Below, piece by piece: positions 24,285 to 32,344 of a stretch of DNA of 43,620 nt; the first letter of the stretch is position 1; each line of letters opens with the position of its first letter. A program made the position numbers and the translations under genes. The notes under the pieces were generated by a model that saw only the letters and a program-made list of their open reading frames with translations, was not told where the DNA came from and ran no database searches. The DNA comes from JBGTIS01 sp041745535 (lineage in GTDB: Bacteria > Bacteroidota > Bacteroidia > Cytophagales > Cyclobacteriaceae): positions 1 through 43,620 of the forward strand of contig JBGTIS010000067.1 in assembly GCA_041745535.1 (NCBI GenBank), given 5' to 3'.

Positions 24285-27200
24285 TCAGAAGCTCACCCGA
24301 GCGCCTAATGATATTAACCTGGTGTTGGGATAGGGTGTATAGTCTATTCCCGCGGAAAGCAGGCTTGTCCGGCTCGATGCCTCCGGGTCCAGGCCACTGT
24401 ATTTGGTGAAAGTAAACAGATTGGTACCCGATACAGTGAGCTGCGCCCCCTGAATAATTTTTCCACTGAACATAGCAGCTGGAAAATTATAAGACAATCG
24501 CACATTTTTTACCCTCAGGAAATCCGCGTCTTCCAGAAAACGGGTAGAAACCAGGGTGGCCAGGGTAGTGGTATTACCGCCCTGCGAAGGGCGTGGCACT
24601 GTATTGCTGGGATTGTCGGGCGTCCAGAAATCGGCCACTTCAGCAAAGTTCTGCACAAAGGGAACGCCTCTGGCAAATAAGTTCCGGGCCGTATTGTACA
24701 CCTGATAACCGGTGGCGAAATTGAGAAACACGGATAAGGATAAATTTTTATAAGAAACCGTATTGTCCATACCGCCAAAAAATTTAGGGTGTGGGCTGCC
24801 TACAAAAGTTTTGTCTCCCACATCAAGTACGCCATTTCCATTTAAATCGGCATACCGGGGGTCGCCTGGCAGGGCACCCGACCATTGCAGGGCTTCATCT
24901 TCCTGGCCTAACTGCCAGATACCATCAAACTGATACATATAAAACCCTCCCACGGCATTGCCCACCCGGGTCAGGTTGGCAGGTTGATTAGACAGTGGAA
25001 TCAATTCTCCGGGAATCTCTAAGGGTTCTCCAATGGAATTGGTGCCGATATCCAACACTTCATTTTTATTGTAAGAGATATTAAAGTCGGTAGTCCAGGA
25101 GAGAATCCCTGTTATGTTCCTCGAGAAAACAGAGAATTCAATACCGGTATTCTTTACCGACCCAAGGTTTACAATAGGATCCTGCGCTACGCCGGAAGTA
25201 AGTGGTATGGGCGTAGATACCAACAGGTCCTCCGACTGTTTATCGTAAAAGTCCAGGGTGGTATAAATTCTTCCTTCCAATAAGGAAAGGTCTATCCCTA
25301 CATCAAATTGTTTGGTAGTTTCCCATTGTAAGTTGGGATTCCCAATATTTTGCGGGGCATTGCCTACCACTACGCCATTACCGAACACATAAGGCGCTGC
25401 TCCGGCACGGGTGATAAAAGCAAAATCACCAATATTCTGATTACCGGTTAGCCCATAACTTGCGCGCAGTTTCAGGTCATCAATCAGGGCAGATGATTGT
25501 AAGAACCCTTCCTCAGAAATTCTCCAGGCTACCGACGCGGAGGGAAAAACGCCATATCGTTTGTCTGGACCAAACTTAGAGGAGCCATCTCTGCGCACGG
25601 TGGCCGTCAGTAAATACCGGTCGTTATAACCATAATTCAATCGCAAAAAAGTAGAGGCAAGCCCTGCACTGATGTCAGTCCCGGTGGCATTGAAGTTGGT
25701 TTGATTGGCGAGCTGGTTAAGCGCATTATCCACTGTACCCGTACCGGTGGTACTGCTCATTTTAGAGAGAAACTGTTGTGCGGAAAATCCTACCAGCGCT
25801 TTGATAGCATGCCGGTTGATGGTTTTGTCATAGTTCAGCGTAACGTCGGATACCCAGTTGATCTGCTGGCTGGTGGGTACCGTAACGCTCCCCTCAGGCC
25901 TGCTGTACCTGCCGATTTCATACACAGGCAAAAAAGTATAGCCATCTCCCAGCACAAGATCGCCTCCCAGGTTTCCCGACAGCACAAGGCCGTCCATCAG
26001 ATTGATATCCAGTTTGGTATTGCCCAGAATTCTGGTCACATTGTCTTTCCTGGTAGGCAGCAATATGTCGATGAGTGGATTTTCATTGGCACCAAAATAA
26101 GGCGCCGCGGTAGTATTCACAGCAGCCAGGTTGCCTTCATCATCATAAGCGGGTGTAAAAGAATGGTGGTATACCAGACTTCTGAAACCATTGGCACCCC
26201 AGGAATCGTTGTTTTGAAAATTTTGTATCTGATGACTGCCCGTCAGATTGGTGGAAAGTTTGAGCCATTCATTGATTTCAGAATTCACATTTAACCTCAC
26301 CGACCACGATTTGAGGTCAGAATTGATTAAAGTACCTTCCCGATTTAAATAAGAAGCCGATCCGGAAAACCTGGTTTTCTCAGAACCGCCACTAAAGCCG
26401 AAGTTGTAATTTTGTCTAAACGCGGTTCGAGCGCCCAGTTCCTGCCAGTCGGTATCAATCTGCCATGCCGGATTAGCGGGATCGTCGTATACCGATACAT
26501 CTCTGTTAGAGTTTTTAAATCCCTCCACAAACAACAAGCGCTGCTGTTCGGTGCTCATCACGTCATACCGCCTGGTAATATTCTCAAAACCAAGATCCGT
26601 ATTAAAAGTGAATTGTGTTTTACCGGCCTGTCCTTTTTTTGTAGAAATTATGACGACGCCATTGGCTGCCCGTGCACCGTAAATAGCTGTGGCCGATGCG
26701 TCTTTAAGGATATCGATAGAAGCAATATCCTGAGGGTTGATGGTAGAAAAGTCGGTGCTGTAAAGCGGCACGCCATCTACCACAATCAAAGGATCGTTAC
26801 TGCCGGTTACAGAACCGACCCCTCTGATGGAAATGGAAAATTTTCCATTCAGGTCGCCACCAGACTGCCTGATTTGCACCCCACTGGTTCTGCCCTGTAA
26901 GGCATCGCCAAAAGTAGCCACCGGTCTGCTTTGCAACACCTCTTCCGAAACATTGGCCACAGAGCCGGTTACATCTGCTTTCTTTTGGGTACCATAACCT
27001 ACCACCACCACTTCTGACAGCGATTTAATGTCCTGGCTCAGGGCAACGTCGATCGTGGTTTGGTTACCAATTGGAATTTCTTCGGTAAGATACCCTACAG
27101 AAGAAAACACCAACGTTTCTGCTTCCTCAGAAACAGCTATTCTGTAGCTCCCATCTATGCCGGTTACCGTACCGATGGTAGTGCCTTTTACCACTACATT

Positions 27201-27725
27201 TACGCCGGGAATCAGTTCGTCGCTTTCCTGATCGGTTACCTTTCCAGTGATAGAAATATCCTGCGGGGTTGAAACGAATTCAAGATTTTTTCCTTGTATC
27301 CTGCCCGCGTTTTCCTGATTCAATCTTTTCTTTTCAAACGGACTGGTACGGTCCAGCTTTTTGAGTTCTCCGGGCTTTGCTTCAATGGGTTTGATCAAAT
27401 AAAATTCATCTATCTTTTTGTACGACAATTTCACCGGCTTCAGAATGCTGTCCAGAATTTCGTCCAGGTCATGCGCTTCCATATCAGGCATGCTCGCGAA
27501 TTTGTCTTTGATGTCTTCATCCACATACCCAATGCTGATGTTATACTTTATTTCTAATTCTTTCAATACTGCTTTCAGTGATCTTTTTTGTGTGTCCTGA
27601 TCATCCGGATACAAAGGTTGGTAGGCATCGAGGGTAGCCAAACGTTGGCCCTGGCCTGGCAGCAAACAGCCAAAACAGAGCAGTACCGGCAATAAAAGTT
27701 TTAGGATGTGTAGCTTTTTTTTCAT
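24285..27725 (-). CDS. SusC-like TonB-dependent receptor with STN domain (second locus)
   Basis: A 1146-residue outer-membrane receptor. After a signal peptide (KLLLPVLLCFGCLLPGQGQ) comes an STN domain (LKAVLKELEIKYNISIGYVD ... FYLIKP, about 48-112). A carboxypeptidase-like domain follows (TGKVTDQESDELIPGVNVVV, from about 160), then a plug with PLIVVDGVPLY and ILKDASATAIYGARAANGVV, and a barrel ending TRLISLGARVSF. The beta-sandwich linker is very like that of the SusC at 7808-11410, marking them as paralogues, but the barrels differ. The STN domain should signal through the FecR protein encoded 56 bp upstream. Substrate is inferred to be a sulfated oligosaccharide because three sulfatase genes follow. 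Confidence 0.95.
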   Translation of the reverse strand: MKKKLHILKLLLPVLLCFGCLLPGQGQRLATLDAYQPLYPDDQDTQKRSLKAVLKELEIKYNISIGYVDEDIKDKFASMPDMEAHDLDEILDSILKPVKLSYKKIDEFYLIKPIEAKPGELKKLDRTSPFEKKRLNQENAGRIQGKNLEFVSTPQDISITGKVTDQESDELIPGVNVVVKGTTIGTVTGIDGSYRIAVSEEAETLVFSSVGYLTEEIPIGNQTTIDVALSQDIKSLSEVVVVGYGTQKKADVTGSVANVSEEVLQSRPVATFGDALQGRTSGVQIRQSGGDLNGKFSISIRGVGSVTGSNDPLIVVDGVPLYSTDFSTINPQDIASIDILKDASATAIYGARAANGVVIISTKKGQAGKTQFTFNTDLGFENITRRYDVMSTEQQRLLFVEGFKNSNRDVSVYDDPANPAWQIDTDWQELGARTAFRQNYNFGFSGGSEKTRFSGSASYLNREGTLINSDLKSWSVRLNVNSEINEWLKLSTNLTGSHQIQNFQNNDSWGANGFRSLVYHHSFTPAYDDEGNLAAVNTTAAPYFGANENPLIDILLPTRKDNVTRILGNTKLDINLMDGLVLSGNLGGDLVLGDGYTFLPVYEIGRYSRPEGSVTVPTSQQINWVSDVTLNYDKTINRHAIKALVGFSAQQFLSKMSSTTGTGTVDNALNQLANQTNFNATGTDISAGLASTFLRLNYGYNDRYLLTATVRRDGSSKFGPDKRYGVFPSASVAWRISEEGFLQSSALIDDLKLRASYGLTGNQNIGDFAFITRAGAAPYVFGNGVVVGNAPQNIGNPNLQWETTKQFDVGIDLSLLEGRIYTTLDFYDKQSEDLLVSTPIPLTSGVAQDPIVNLGSVKNTGIEFSVFSRNITGILSWTTDFNISYNKNEVLDIGTNSIGEPLEIPGELIPLSNQPANLTRVGNAVGGFYMYQFDGIWQLGQEDEALQWSGALPGDPRYADLNGNGVLDVGDKTFVGSPHPKFFGGMDNTVSYKNLSLSVFLNFATGYQVYNTARNLFARGVPFVQNFAEVADFWTPDNPSNTVPRPSQGGNTTTLATLVSTRFLEDADFLRVKNVRLSYNFPAAMFSGKIIQGAQLTVSGTNLFTFTKYSGLDPEASSRTSLLSAGIDYTPYPNTRLISLGARVSF

Positions 27726-27781
27726 AATTACCTAATTTTGACATGAACATTTTACTTATTTAGGGACTACCCTTCCCGGTG

Positions 27782-28792
27782 CTACGGATTGGGCAGTTTT
27801 TTTCTTTTTTCTGTGATAATCAGCGTGTTTCCCTGCTGATTAATGTTTACCTGGAACGATTCTTCAATCACCTTCAGCAGTGTAGCCAGTTCGGTTTGCT
27901 GAAAAACCGCGGAAAATGTTTTATCATCAGAAAAATTCCCTTGCAGGTCAACCTGCACCCCATAATGGTCGCTGAGCCAGGCAGGAATTTCCGATAGTGT
28001 CATTTCGTCAAACACTATTTTTCCATCTCTCCAAGAACTATACATGCCCACGTCAGTCACCTTTTTTTTAACCACCTGCCCTGCTTTGCCTGATACTTCC
28101 ACCAGGTCTCCCGGCTCCATAGCGATGGCTTCCTGGTTATCGGTGAGGAGTTGTACCTTTCCCGATGCCAGCACTACCTGTGTGTTGGTTCTTCTGCTGT
28201 TCACATTGAATTGGGTGCCCAGCACTTCCACGCTAACGTTGTCCGTATATACCGCGAATTTTTTATACGCATTCTGGCTGATCTGTTTTTTCAATACCTC
28301 AAAAAAAGCCTCACCTTCCAGCCACACTTCTCTGCTACTTGCTGCCTGCCAGTCCTTTTCAAATGACAAATTGGAATTGGCATTCAGAAAAACTACTGAC
28401 TGATCGGGTAATTGTACTTCCAGGGTTTCACCAAAGCCAGTGGTATAGGAAACTTTTGAGTTATGAGGTAACTGATAGAAGAGAATGACGGCTGCTATTA
28501 CCAGCACTGAAACTGTGGCAGCCACTTTAAAGACCTTCGCGAAATGCCTTTGCTTTCCTGTACTTTCTTTTTTCCCGGAGATGTTTGCGGAATATTCTTT
28601 TTCCCTGATGTTGGACCTTACAGACTGTAAAATTTCAGCCTTTAGCCGCTCCACCTCTTCTTCTGAAATATTTTCTACATTCAGGTCGTCATTGCCCAGG
28701 TCAAACCACAGGTTGAACAGTTGCTCGCCTTCTTTGGAATACTTGCCTGCGAGGTACTCGGAAATTAATTTTTCAATTCGGTCTTTATCCAT
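27782..28792 (-). CDS. FecR-family anti-sigma factor (second locus)
   Basis: A 336-residue single-pass inner-membrane protein. The cytoplasmic N-terminal 85 residues contain FNLWFDLGNDD and an acidic stretch. The membrane helix is about 87-108 (VFKVAATVSVLVIAAVILFY). The periplasmic FecR domain shows TTGFGETLEVQLPDQSVVFL and REVWLEGEAFFEV. The C-terminal receptor-contact domain begins IVFDEMTLSEIPAWLSDHYG and ends ITEKRKKLPNP. It is homologous to the FecR at 11483-12553 but clearly diverged, especially in the cytoplasmic part, so each probably holds its own sigma factor. It lies 83 bp after the sigma gene and before the STN receptor. Confidence 0.93.
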   Translation of the reverse strand: MDKDRIEKLISEYLAGKYSKEGEQLFNLWFDLGNDDLNVENISEEEVERLKAEILQSVRSNIREKEYSANISGKKESTGKQRHFAKVFKVAATVSVLVIAAVILFYQLPHNSKVSYTTGFGETLEVQLPDQSVVFLNANSNLSFEKDWQAASSREVWLEGEAFFEVLKKQISQNAYKKFAVYTDNVSVEVLGTQFNVNSRRTNTQVVLASGKVQLLTDNQEAIAMEPGDLVEVSGKAGQVVKKKVTDVGMYSSWRDGKIVFDEMTLSEIPAWLSDHYGVQVDLQGNFSDDKTFSAVFQQTELATLLKVIEESFQVNINQQGNTLIITEKRKKLPNP

Positions 28793-28875
28793 AGCATCAT
28801 ATGTAGCTTTCTATGTATAAGCCGACTAAAGAGACCCATTCCCCTATTCGAAAAAAAACTTTTTTTAATTTATTT

Positions 28876-29463
28876 TTAAAATCCGATGTATTTCAGGAAA
28901 ACCAACAGGAAAGGCACATACTCTTTCAGGTGATATTTCAGAATTTTTCTTGCTTTACTTAACTGATTTTCAACGGTTTTTGGGGAAATATCCAGCCTTT
29001 TGGCAATTTCTTTCATGGAATATTGCTCCTGCCGGGAAAGGTCAAAAATTAAGCGGCACCGCTCAGGAAGGGTATTTACCGCTATCCTGATTTTTTCTTC
29101 CAGTTCAGAAGAATTGATTTTATCTAAGGTTACATTATCATAATTAGTAAGCGTATTTCTTACCAGCGTTACGTATTTATCCCTTACTTTTAAAGATTTG
29201 AAGTAATCGAGGATGGTATATTTCAAAGCACTGTAGAGGTAGGCATCGAGGGAGCAATGAATATGAAGTCCGCTTCGCTTTATCCAGAGATTGGTAAAAA
29301 TTTCCTGCACCATTTCTTTGGCCAACGCATCAGACTGTAATTTCTGCCCTGCTTTACGATAGAGCTGAAACCAGTACTTTTCGTAAATCGTTGTGAAGGC
29401 CTTTTCATCTCCTTCCACTAATTTTTTTACCAGTATTACATCATGAGCATCCATTTCCGACAT
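28876..29463 (-). CDS. ECF (group IV) RNA polymerase sigma factor (second locus)
   Basis: A 195-residue sigma factor. Region 2 includes FTTIYEKYWFQLYRKAGQKL, EMVQEIFTNLW and AYLYSALKYTILDYFKS. Region 4 includes LPERCRLIFDLSRQEQYSM and the helix-turn-helix KEIAKRLDISPKTVENQLSK. A hydrophobic C-terminal tail (FLLVFLKYIGF) ends the protein. With the FecR and STN-type SusC genes that follow it forms the second complete cell-surface signalling cassette of the window. Likely targets are the SusC/SusD/sulfatase genes downstream. The ATG at 29463 is followed by another in frame three codons later; either could be used. Confidence 0.94.
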   Translation of the reverse strand: MSEMDAHDVILVKKLVEGDEKAFTTIYEKYWFQLYRKAGQKLQSDALAKEMVQEIFTNLWIKRSGLHIHCSLDAYLYSALKYTILDYFKSLKVRDKYVTLVRNTLTNYDNVTLDKINSSELEEKIRIAVNTLPERCRLIFDLSRQEQYSMKEIAKRLDISPKTVENQLSKARKILKYHLKEYVPFLLVFLKYIGF

Positions 29464-29844
29464 GTTAACGTGTCTTTTTTCTCGCCAATGGGTTACTTAA
29501 TTGGTTTTTAATTTTCAGCAAAATATTCATGAATTTAGCAAAGTATACACCTAAATCGCAACTAATATTGACAATTTAAAAGCAATATCCTACAGCTTGC
29601 TGATTATTTATACTAAAAAATACCCACCATAAAAGATCCCTCCTGCTGGCTACCCCAGCCGATTTCCTGAATGGGATTAATGGTACCAAGAGGCTAAATG
29701 CATAGCCCTGGCAGGTTCGTTCGGTATGTTTTAATCAGATGGAAATACCAATGCGGGCATAAAGTAAAACAGGAATGCTTGACTTTGTAACGCTTATTTA
29801 CATATCTTAAAAAAAAATTTAAAACCATGCACCCATAAGACCTG
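29464..29844. other. 381-bp divergent intergenic region
   Basis: This gap separates the second ECF sigma gene (leftward) from the fused sulfatase frame (rightward). On the minus strand TATACTTTG (29547-29539), 76 bases before the sigma ATG, resembles the -7 region of the first sigma gene's promoter. No -33 element at the right distance is clear. For the plus strand I could not place a promoter. A 24-codon frame on the minus strand (29613-29687) is discussed under rejected items. Nothing else is recognised. Confidence 0.45.
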
Positions 29845-32286
29845 ATGAAGAAGAAAGTACGTCTGCTCACTACAACACTTGCGATCGGAATAATTTTCAG
29901 TGCCCAGGAAAATTATGCTACCCAAAAACCTATTGAAGACAAACCCAATGTGATCCTTATTATGGCAGACGACATGGGCTATGAGTGCATTGGTGCTTAT
30001 GGTAATACCGAGTATACTACACCTCACATCGATCAGCTTGCGGAAAAGGGGATCCACGTTACCCAATGCCATGCCCAGCCCCTGTGTACGCCTTCCAGGG
30101 TGAAGATCATGACCGGACAGTACAATTTCCGAAATTATGAGCAATTTGGTTATCTTAATCCCAACCAAACCACATTCGGGAATATGATGCAGCAGGCCGG
30201 TTATAAAACCTGCATTGCCGGAAAATGGCAACTCAATGGGCATTATAGCCAGGAACCGGATTGGGAAGACCTGAACCGACCTTATACCTTTGGTTTTGAT
30301 GCTTATTGCCTCTGGCAGGTGACGAAAGAAAAAAAAGAAGGGGAACGGTATGCTGATCCTTTAATTATTGTTGATGGACAAGAGATGGACAAAAACCCTG
30401 ATGCGTATGGCCCGGATATCTTCTCCAATTATATTCTCGACTTTATTGATAAAAACAAAGCGGCACCCTTTTTTATCTATTACCCGATGGTGCTGGCGCA
30501 CGATCCTTTTGTGCCCACACCGAACTCTGAAACCTGGAAGCAACCCGGGAAGCGCTATGACAAGGATACTGCTTATTTCAAAGACATGGTGGCCTATACC
30601 GACCAGATAGTAGGAAAAATTTACCAGAAGCTGAAAGATACGGGCATCGAAGATAATACGCTGGTGATTTTTACGGGTGACAACGGCACGCATCCGACTA
30701 TTCATAGCGATATGCGGCATGGCACTGTAATTGGAGGCAAAGGTACCCTAACCGACGCGGGCACACACGTACCATTAATCATGTACTGGCCCAACAAAAG
30801 CATCAATATCCGGACTGGAAATAAATTTATAACTTCTCTTATGTGTATTACATCCCAAAAATTTCTCCTTCACCGTTCAGGAAAATTACTTTTTTTATTC
30901 TGTGTTAGTCTTTCTACTCTGCTTTGGCGTTGCAACCAGAAAGAAGAAACAGCGGTAGCTAATGTCCGACAGGGACCGCCCAATTTTATCATTATTTTCG
31001 CCGATGACCTGGGCTATGGTGATTTGGGGGTGTATGGACACCCGACCATCAAAACGCCACACCTCGACCAAATGGCAGCGGAAGGACAGAAGTGGACCAA
31101 CTTTTACGTAGGTGCCAGTGTGTGTACCCCCAGCAGAGCCGCCCTGCTTACCGGACGCCTGCCTGTACGGTCTGGCATGTGCAGTAACAAAAGCAGGGTG
31201 CTGTTCCCCAACTCATTACACGGTTTACCGGAAAGTGAAATCACCCTGGCCGAGCAACTCAAAAAAGCGGGCTATGCCACGGCGGCTATTGGCAAATGGC
31301 ACCTGGGCCATCGCCCGCGATACCTGCCTACCAACAATGGGTTTGATTCCTATTTTGGCATTCCGTATTCCAATGATATGGACAAAACCACCGGACAGGA
31401 GTACTGGGAATTTGCCGATTCCATCCCCATAGAAAATTTCAACGTACCTCTGATGCGCGATACCACCATTATTGAGCGGCCCGCCGAGCAGCATACCATT
31501 ACCAAACGCTATACGGAGGAAGCTATATCTTTTGTGAAGGCGCACAAAGACCAGCCTTTTTTTGTATACCTGGCCCACAACCTACCCCATATCCCTTTAT
31601 TTACTTCTGATGAATTCAGGGGGAAAAGCAAACGCGGGCTGTATGGCGATGTGATAGAAGAAATTGATCATGGTGTTGGTCAGCTCATTGCCGCCTTAAA
31701 ACAAGAAGGACTTGATGAGAATACGATCGTGGTGTTTACCTCAGACAATGGCCCCTGGCTACCCTTTAAAACGCACGGCGGCAGTGCCGGGCTGTTGCGG
31801 GCCGGGAAGGGAACTACCTGGGAAGGCGGCATGAGAGAACCGTGCATCTTCTGGTCGCCTGCTAAAATCAAACCGGGCATTGTGACTGACCTGGGTGCTA
31901 CCATGGACCTGTTCACTACTTTTAGTAACATGGCGGGTGCACCCATCCCGGACGACCGGATCGTGGATGGCGTTGACCTGAGCGGTACTTTACTGAACAA
32001 TGAGCCAAGCCCGCGTAAAGGGATGCTGTACTATCGGGGACCTACCCTGTATGCCGCCCGTCTGGGAGATTACAAAGCGCATTACATTACGCAGGGTGAA
32101 TACGGTATGTTTGGGGGAAAAGAAGAACATGTTACACCGGTACTCTATAACCTGAGTGAAGACCCTTCGGAACAATTTGATGTGGCTGACGAGCATCCGG
32201 AGATCATTCAGCAGATCAACGAATTTGTACAGGCACACCAGGAAAATCTGGTAGCCGGGCCAGATCAGTTGGCCGACCGGGAATAA
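29845..32286 (+). CDS. fused frame: 3'-truncated sulfatase joined in frame to a complete sulfatase
   Basis: One 813-codon frame with two sulfatase modules. Module 1 (residues 1 to about 320) has a signal peptide (MKKKVRLLTTTLAIGIIFSA), the metal site ADDMGYE (Asp42-Asp43), Cys81 of CTPSR, GKWQL in place of the usual GKWHL, GDNG near 288-291, and IGGKG with Lys299. It breaks off at VPLIMYWPNK, where S1 sulfatases normally continue with a C-terminal subdomain of over 100 residues. A short linker, probably old leader DNA, runs in frame into Met333 of module 2. If translated whole, the second signal peptide would lie in mid-protein. I think a deletion fused two tandem genes and that module 1 is likely inactive. 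Confidence 0.8.
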   Translation: MKKKVRLLTTTLAIGIIFSAQENYATQKPIEDKPNVILIMADDMGYECIGAYGNTEYTTPHIDQLAEKGIHVTQCHAQPLCTPSRVKIMTGQYNFRNYEQFGYLNPNQTTFGNMMQQAGYKTCIAGKWQLNGHYSQEPDWEDLNRPYTFGFDAYCLWQVTKEKKEGERYADPLIIVDGQEMDKNPDAYGPDIFSNYILDFIDKNKAAPFFIYYPMVLAHDPFVPTPNSETWKQPGKRYDKDTAYFKDMVAYTDQIVGKIYQKLKDTGIEDNTLVIFTGDNGTHPTIHSDMRHGTVIGGKGTLTDAGTHVPLIMYWPNKSINIRTGNKFITSLMCITSQKFLLHRSGKLLFLFCVSLSTLLWRCNQKEETAVANVRQGPPNFIIIFADDLGYGDLGVYGHPTIKTPHLDQMAAEGQKWTNFYVGASVCTPSRAALLTGRLPVRSGMCSNKSRVLFPNSLHGLPESEITLAEQLKKAGYATAAIGKWHLGHRPRYLPTNNGFDSYFGIPYSNDMDKTTGQEYWEFADSIPIENFNVPLMRDTTIIERPAEQHTITKRYTEEAISFVKAHKDQPFFVYLAHNLPHIPLFTSDEFRGKSKRGLYGDVIEEIDHGVGQLIAALKQEGLDENTIVVFTSDNGPWLPFKTHGGSAGLLRAGKGTTWEGGMREPCIFWSPAKIKPGIVTDLGATMDLFTTFSNMAGAPIPDDRIVDGVDLSGTLLNNEPSPRKGMLYYRGPTLYAARLGDYKAHYITQGEYGMFGGKEEHVTPVLYNLSEDPSEQFDVADEHPEIIQQINEFVQAHQENLVAGPDQLADRE
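30841..32286 (+). CDS. complete sulfatase (S1 type), lipoprotein, likely own start inside the fused frame
   Basis: From the ATG at 30841 the protein has 481 residues, normal for the family. MCITSQKFLLHRSGKLLFLF begins a signal peptide ending in the lipobox LLWRC. Then come FADDLGYGDLGVYG (metal Asp pair), CTPSR (formylglycine Cys, residue 427 of the fused frame), GKWHLGHRPRYLP, HNLPHIPLF, TSDNGPWLPF and GGMREPCIFW. The pattern is that of arylsulfatase A/GalNAc-6-sulfatase-like enzymes. The A+T-rich bases before the ATG look like a former leader rather than coding sequence, which supports a separate start. It is the only sulfatase of the window on the plus strand. Confidence 0.85.
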   Translation: MCITSQKFLLHRSGKLLFLFCVSLSTLLWRCNQKEETAVANVRQGPPNFIIIFADDLGYGDLGVYGHPTIKTPHLDQMAAEGQKWTNFYVGASVCTPSRAALLTGRLPVRSGMCSNKSRVLFPNSLHGLPESEITLAEQLKKAGYATAAIGKWHLGHRPRYLPTNNGFDSYFGIPYSNDMDKTTGQEYWEFADSIPIENFNVPLMRDTTIIERPAEQHTITKRYTEEAISFVKAHKDQPFFVYLAHNLPHIPLFTSDEFRGKSKRGLYGDVIEEIDHGVGQLIAALKQEGLDENTIVVFTSDNGPWLPFKTHGGSAGLLRAGKGTTWEGGMREPCIFWSPAKIKPGIVTDLGATMDLFTTFSNMAGAPIPDDRIVDGVDLSGTLLNNEPSPRKGMLYYRGPTLYAARLGDYKAHYITQGEYGMFGGKEEHVTPVLYNLSEDPSEQFDVADEHPEIIQQINEFVQAHQENLVAGPDQLADRE

Positions 32287-32302
32287 AAATCCAAATATCC
32301 AG

Positions 32303-32319
32303 CCGCGCTTGCTCCGCGG
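32303..32319. other. small GC-rich hairpin between convergent sulfatase genes
   Basis: CCGCG (32303-32307) pairs with CGCGG (32315-32319) around a 7-base loop in the 58 bp separating two convergent genes. No T-run follows on either strand, so a role as a terminator is only possible. Confidence 0.3.
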
Positions 32320-32344
32320 ATCGGTGGGTTACCATTTTACTTTA

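Noticed and set aside
29613..29687. A 24-codon minus-strand frame reading GTINPIQEIGWGSQQEGSFM and ending in Ile-Phe-stop, like the end of an outer-membrane protein
   Set aside because: A stop codon lies in frame just upstream, no start is present and no family could be named. It may be a decayed gene end, but the evidence is too thin to annotate.
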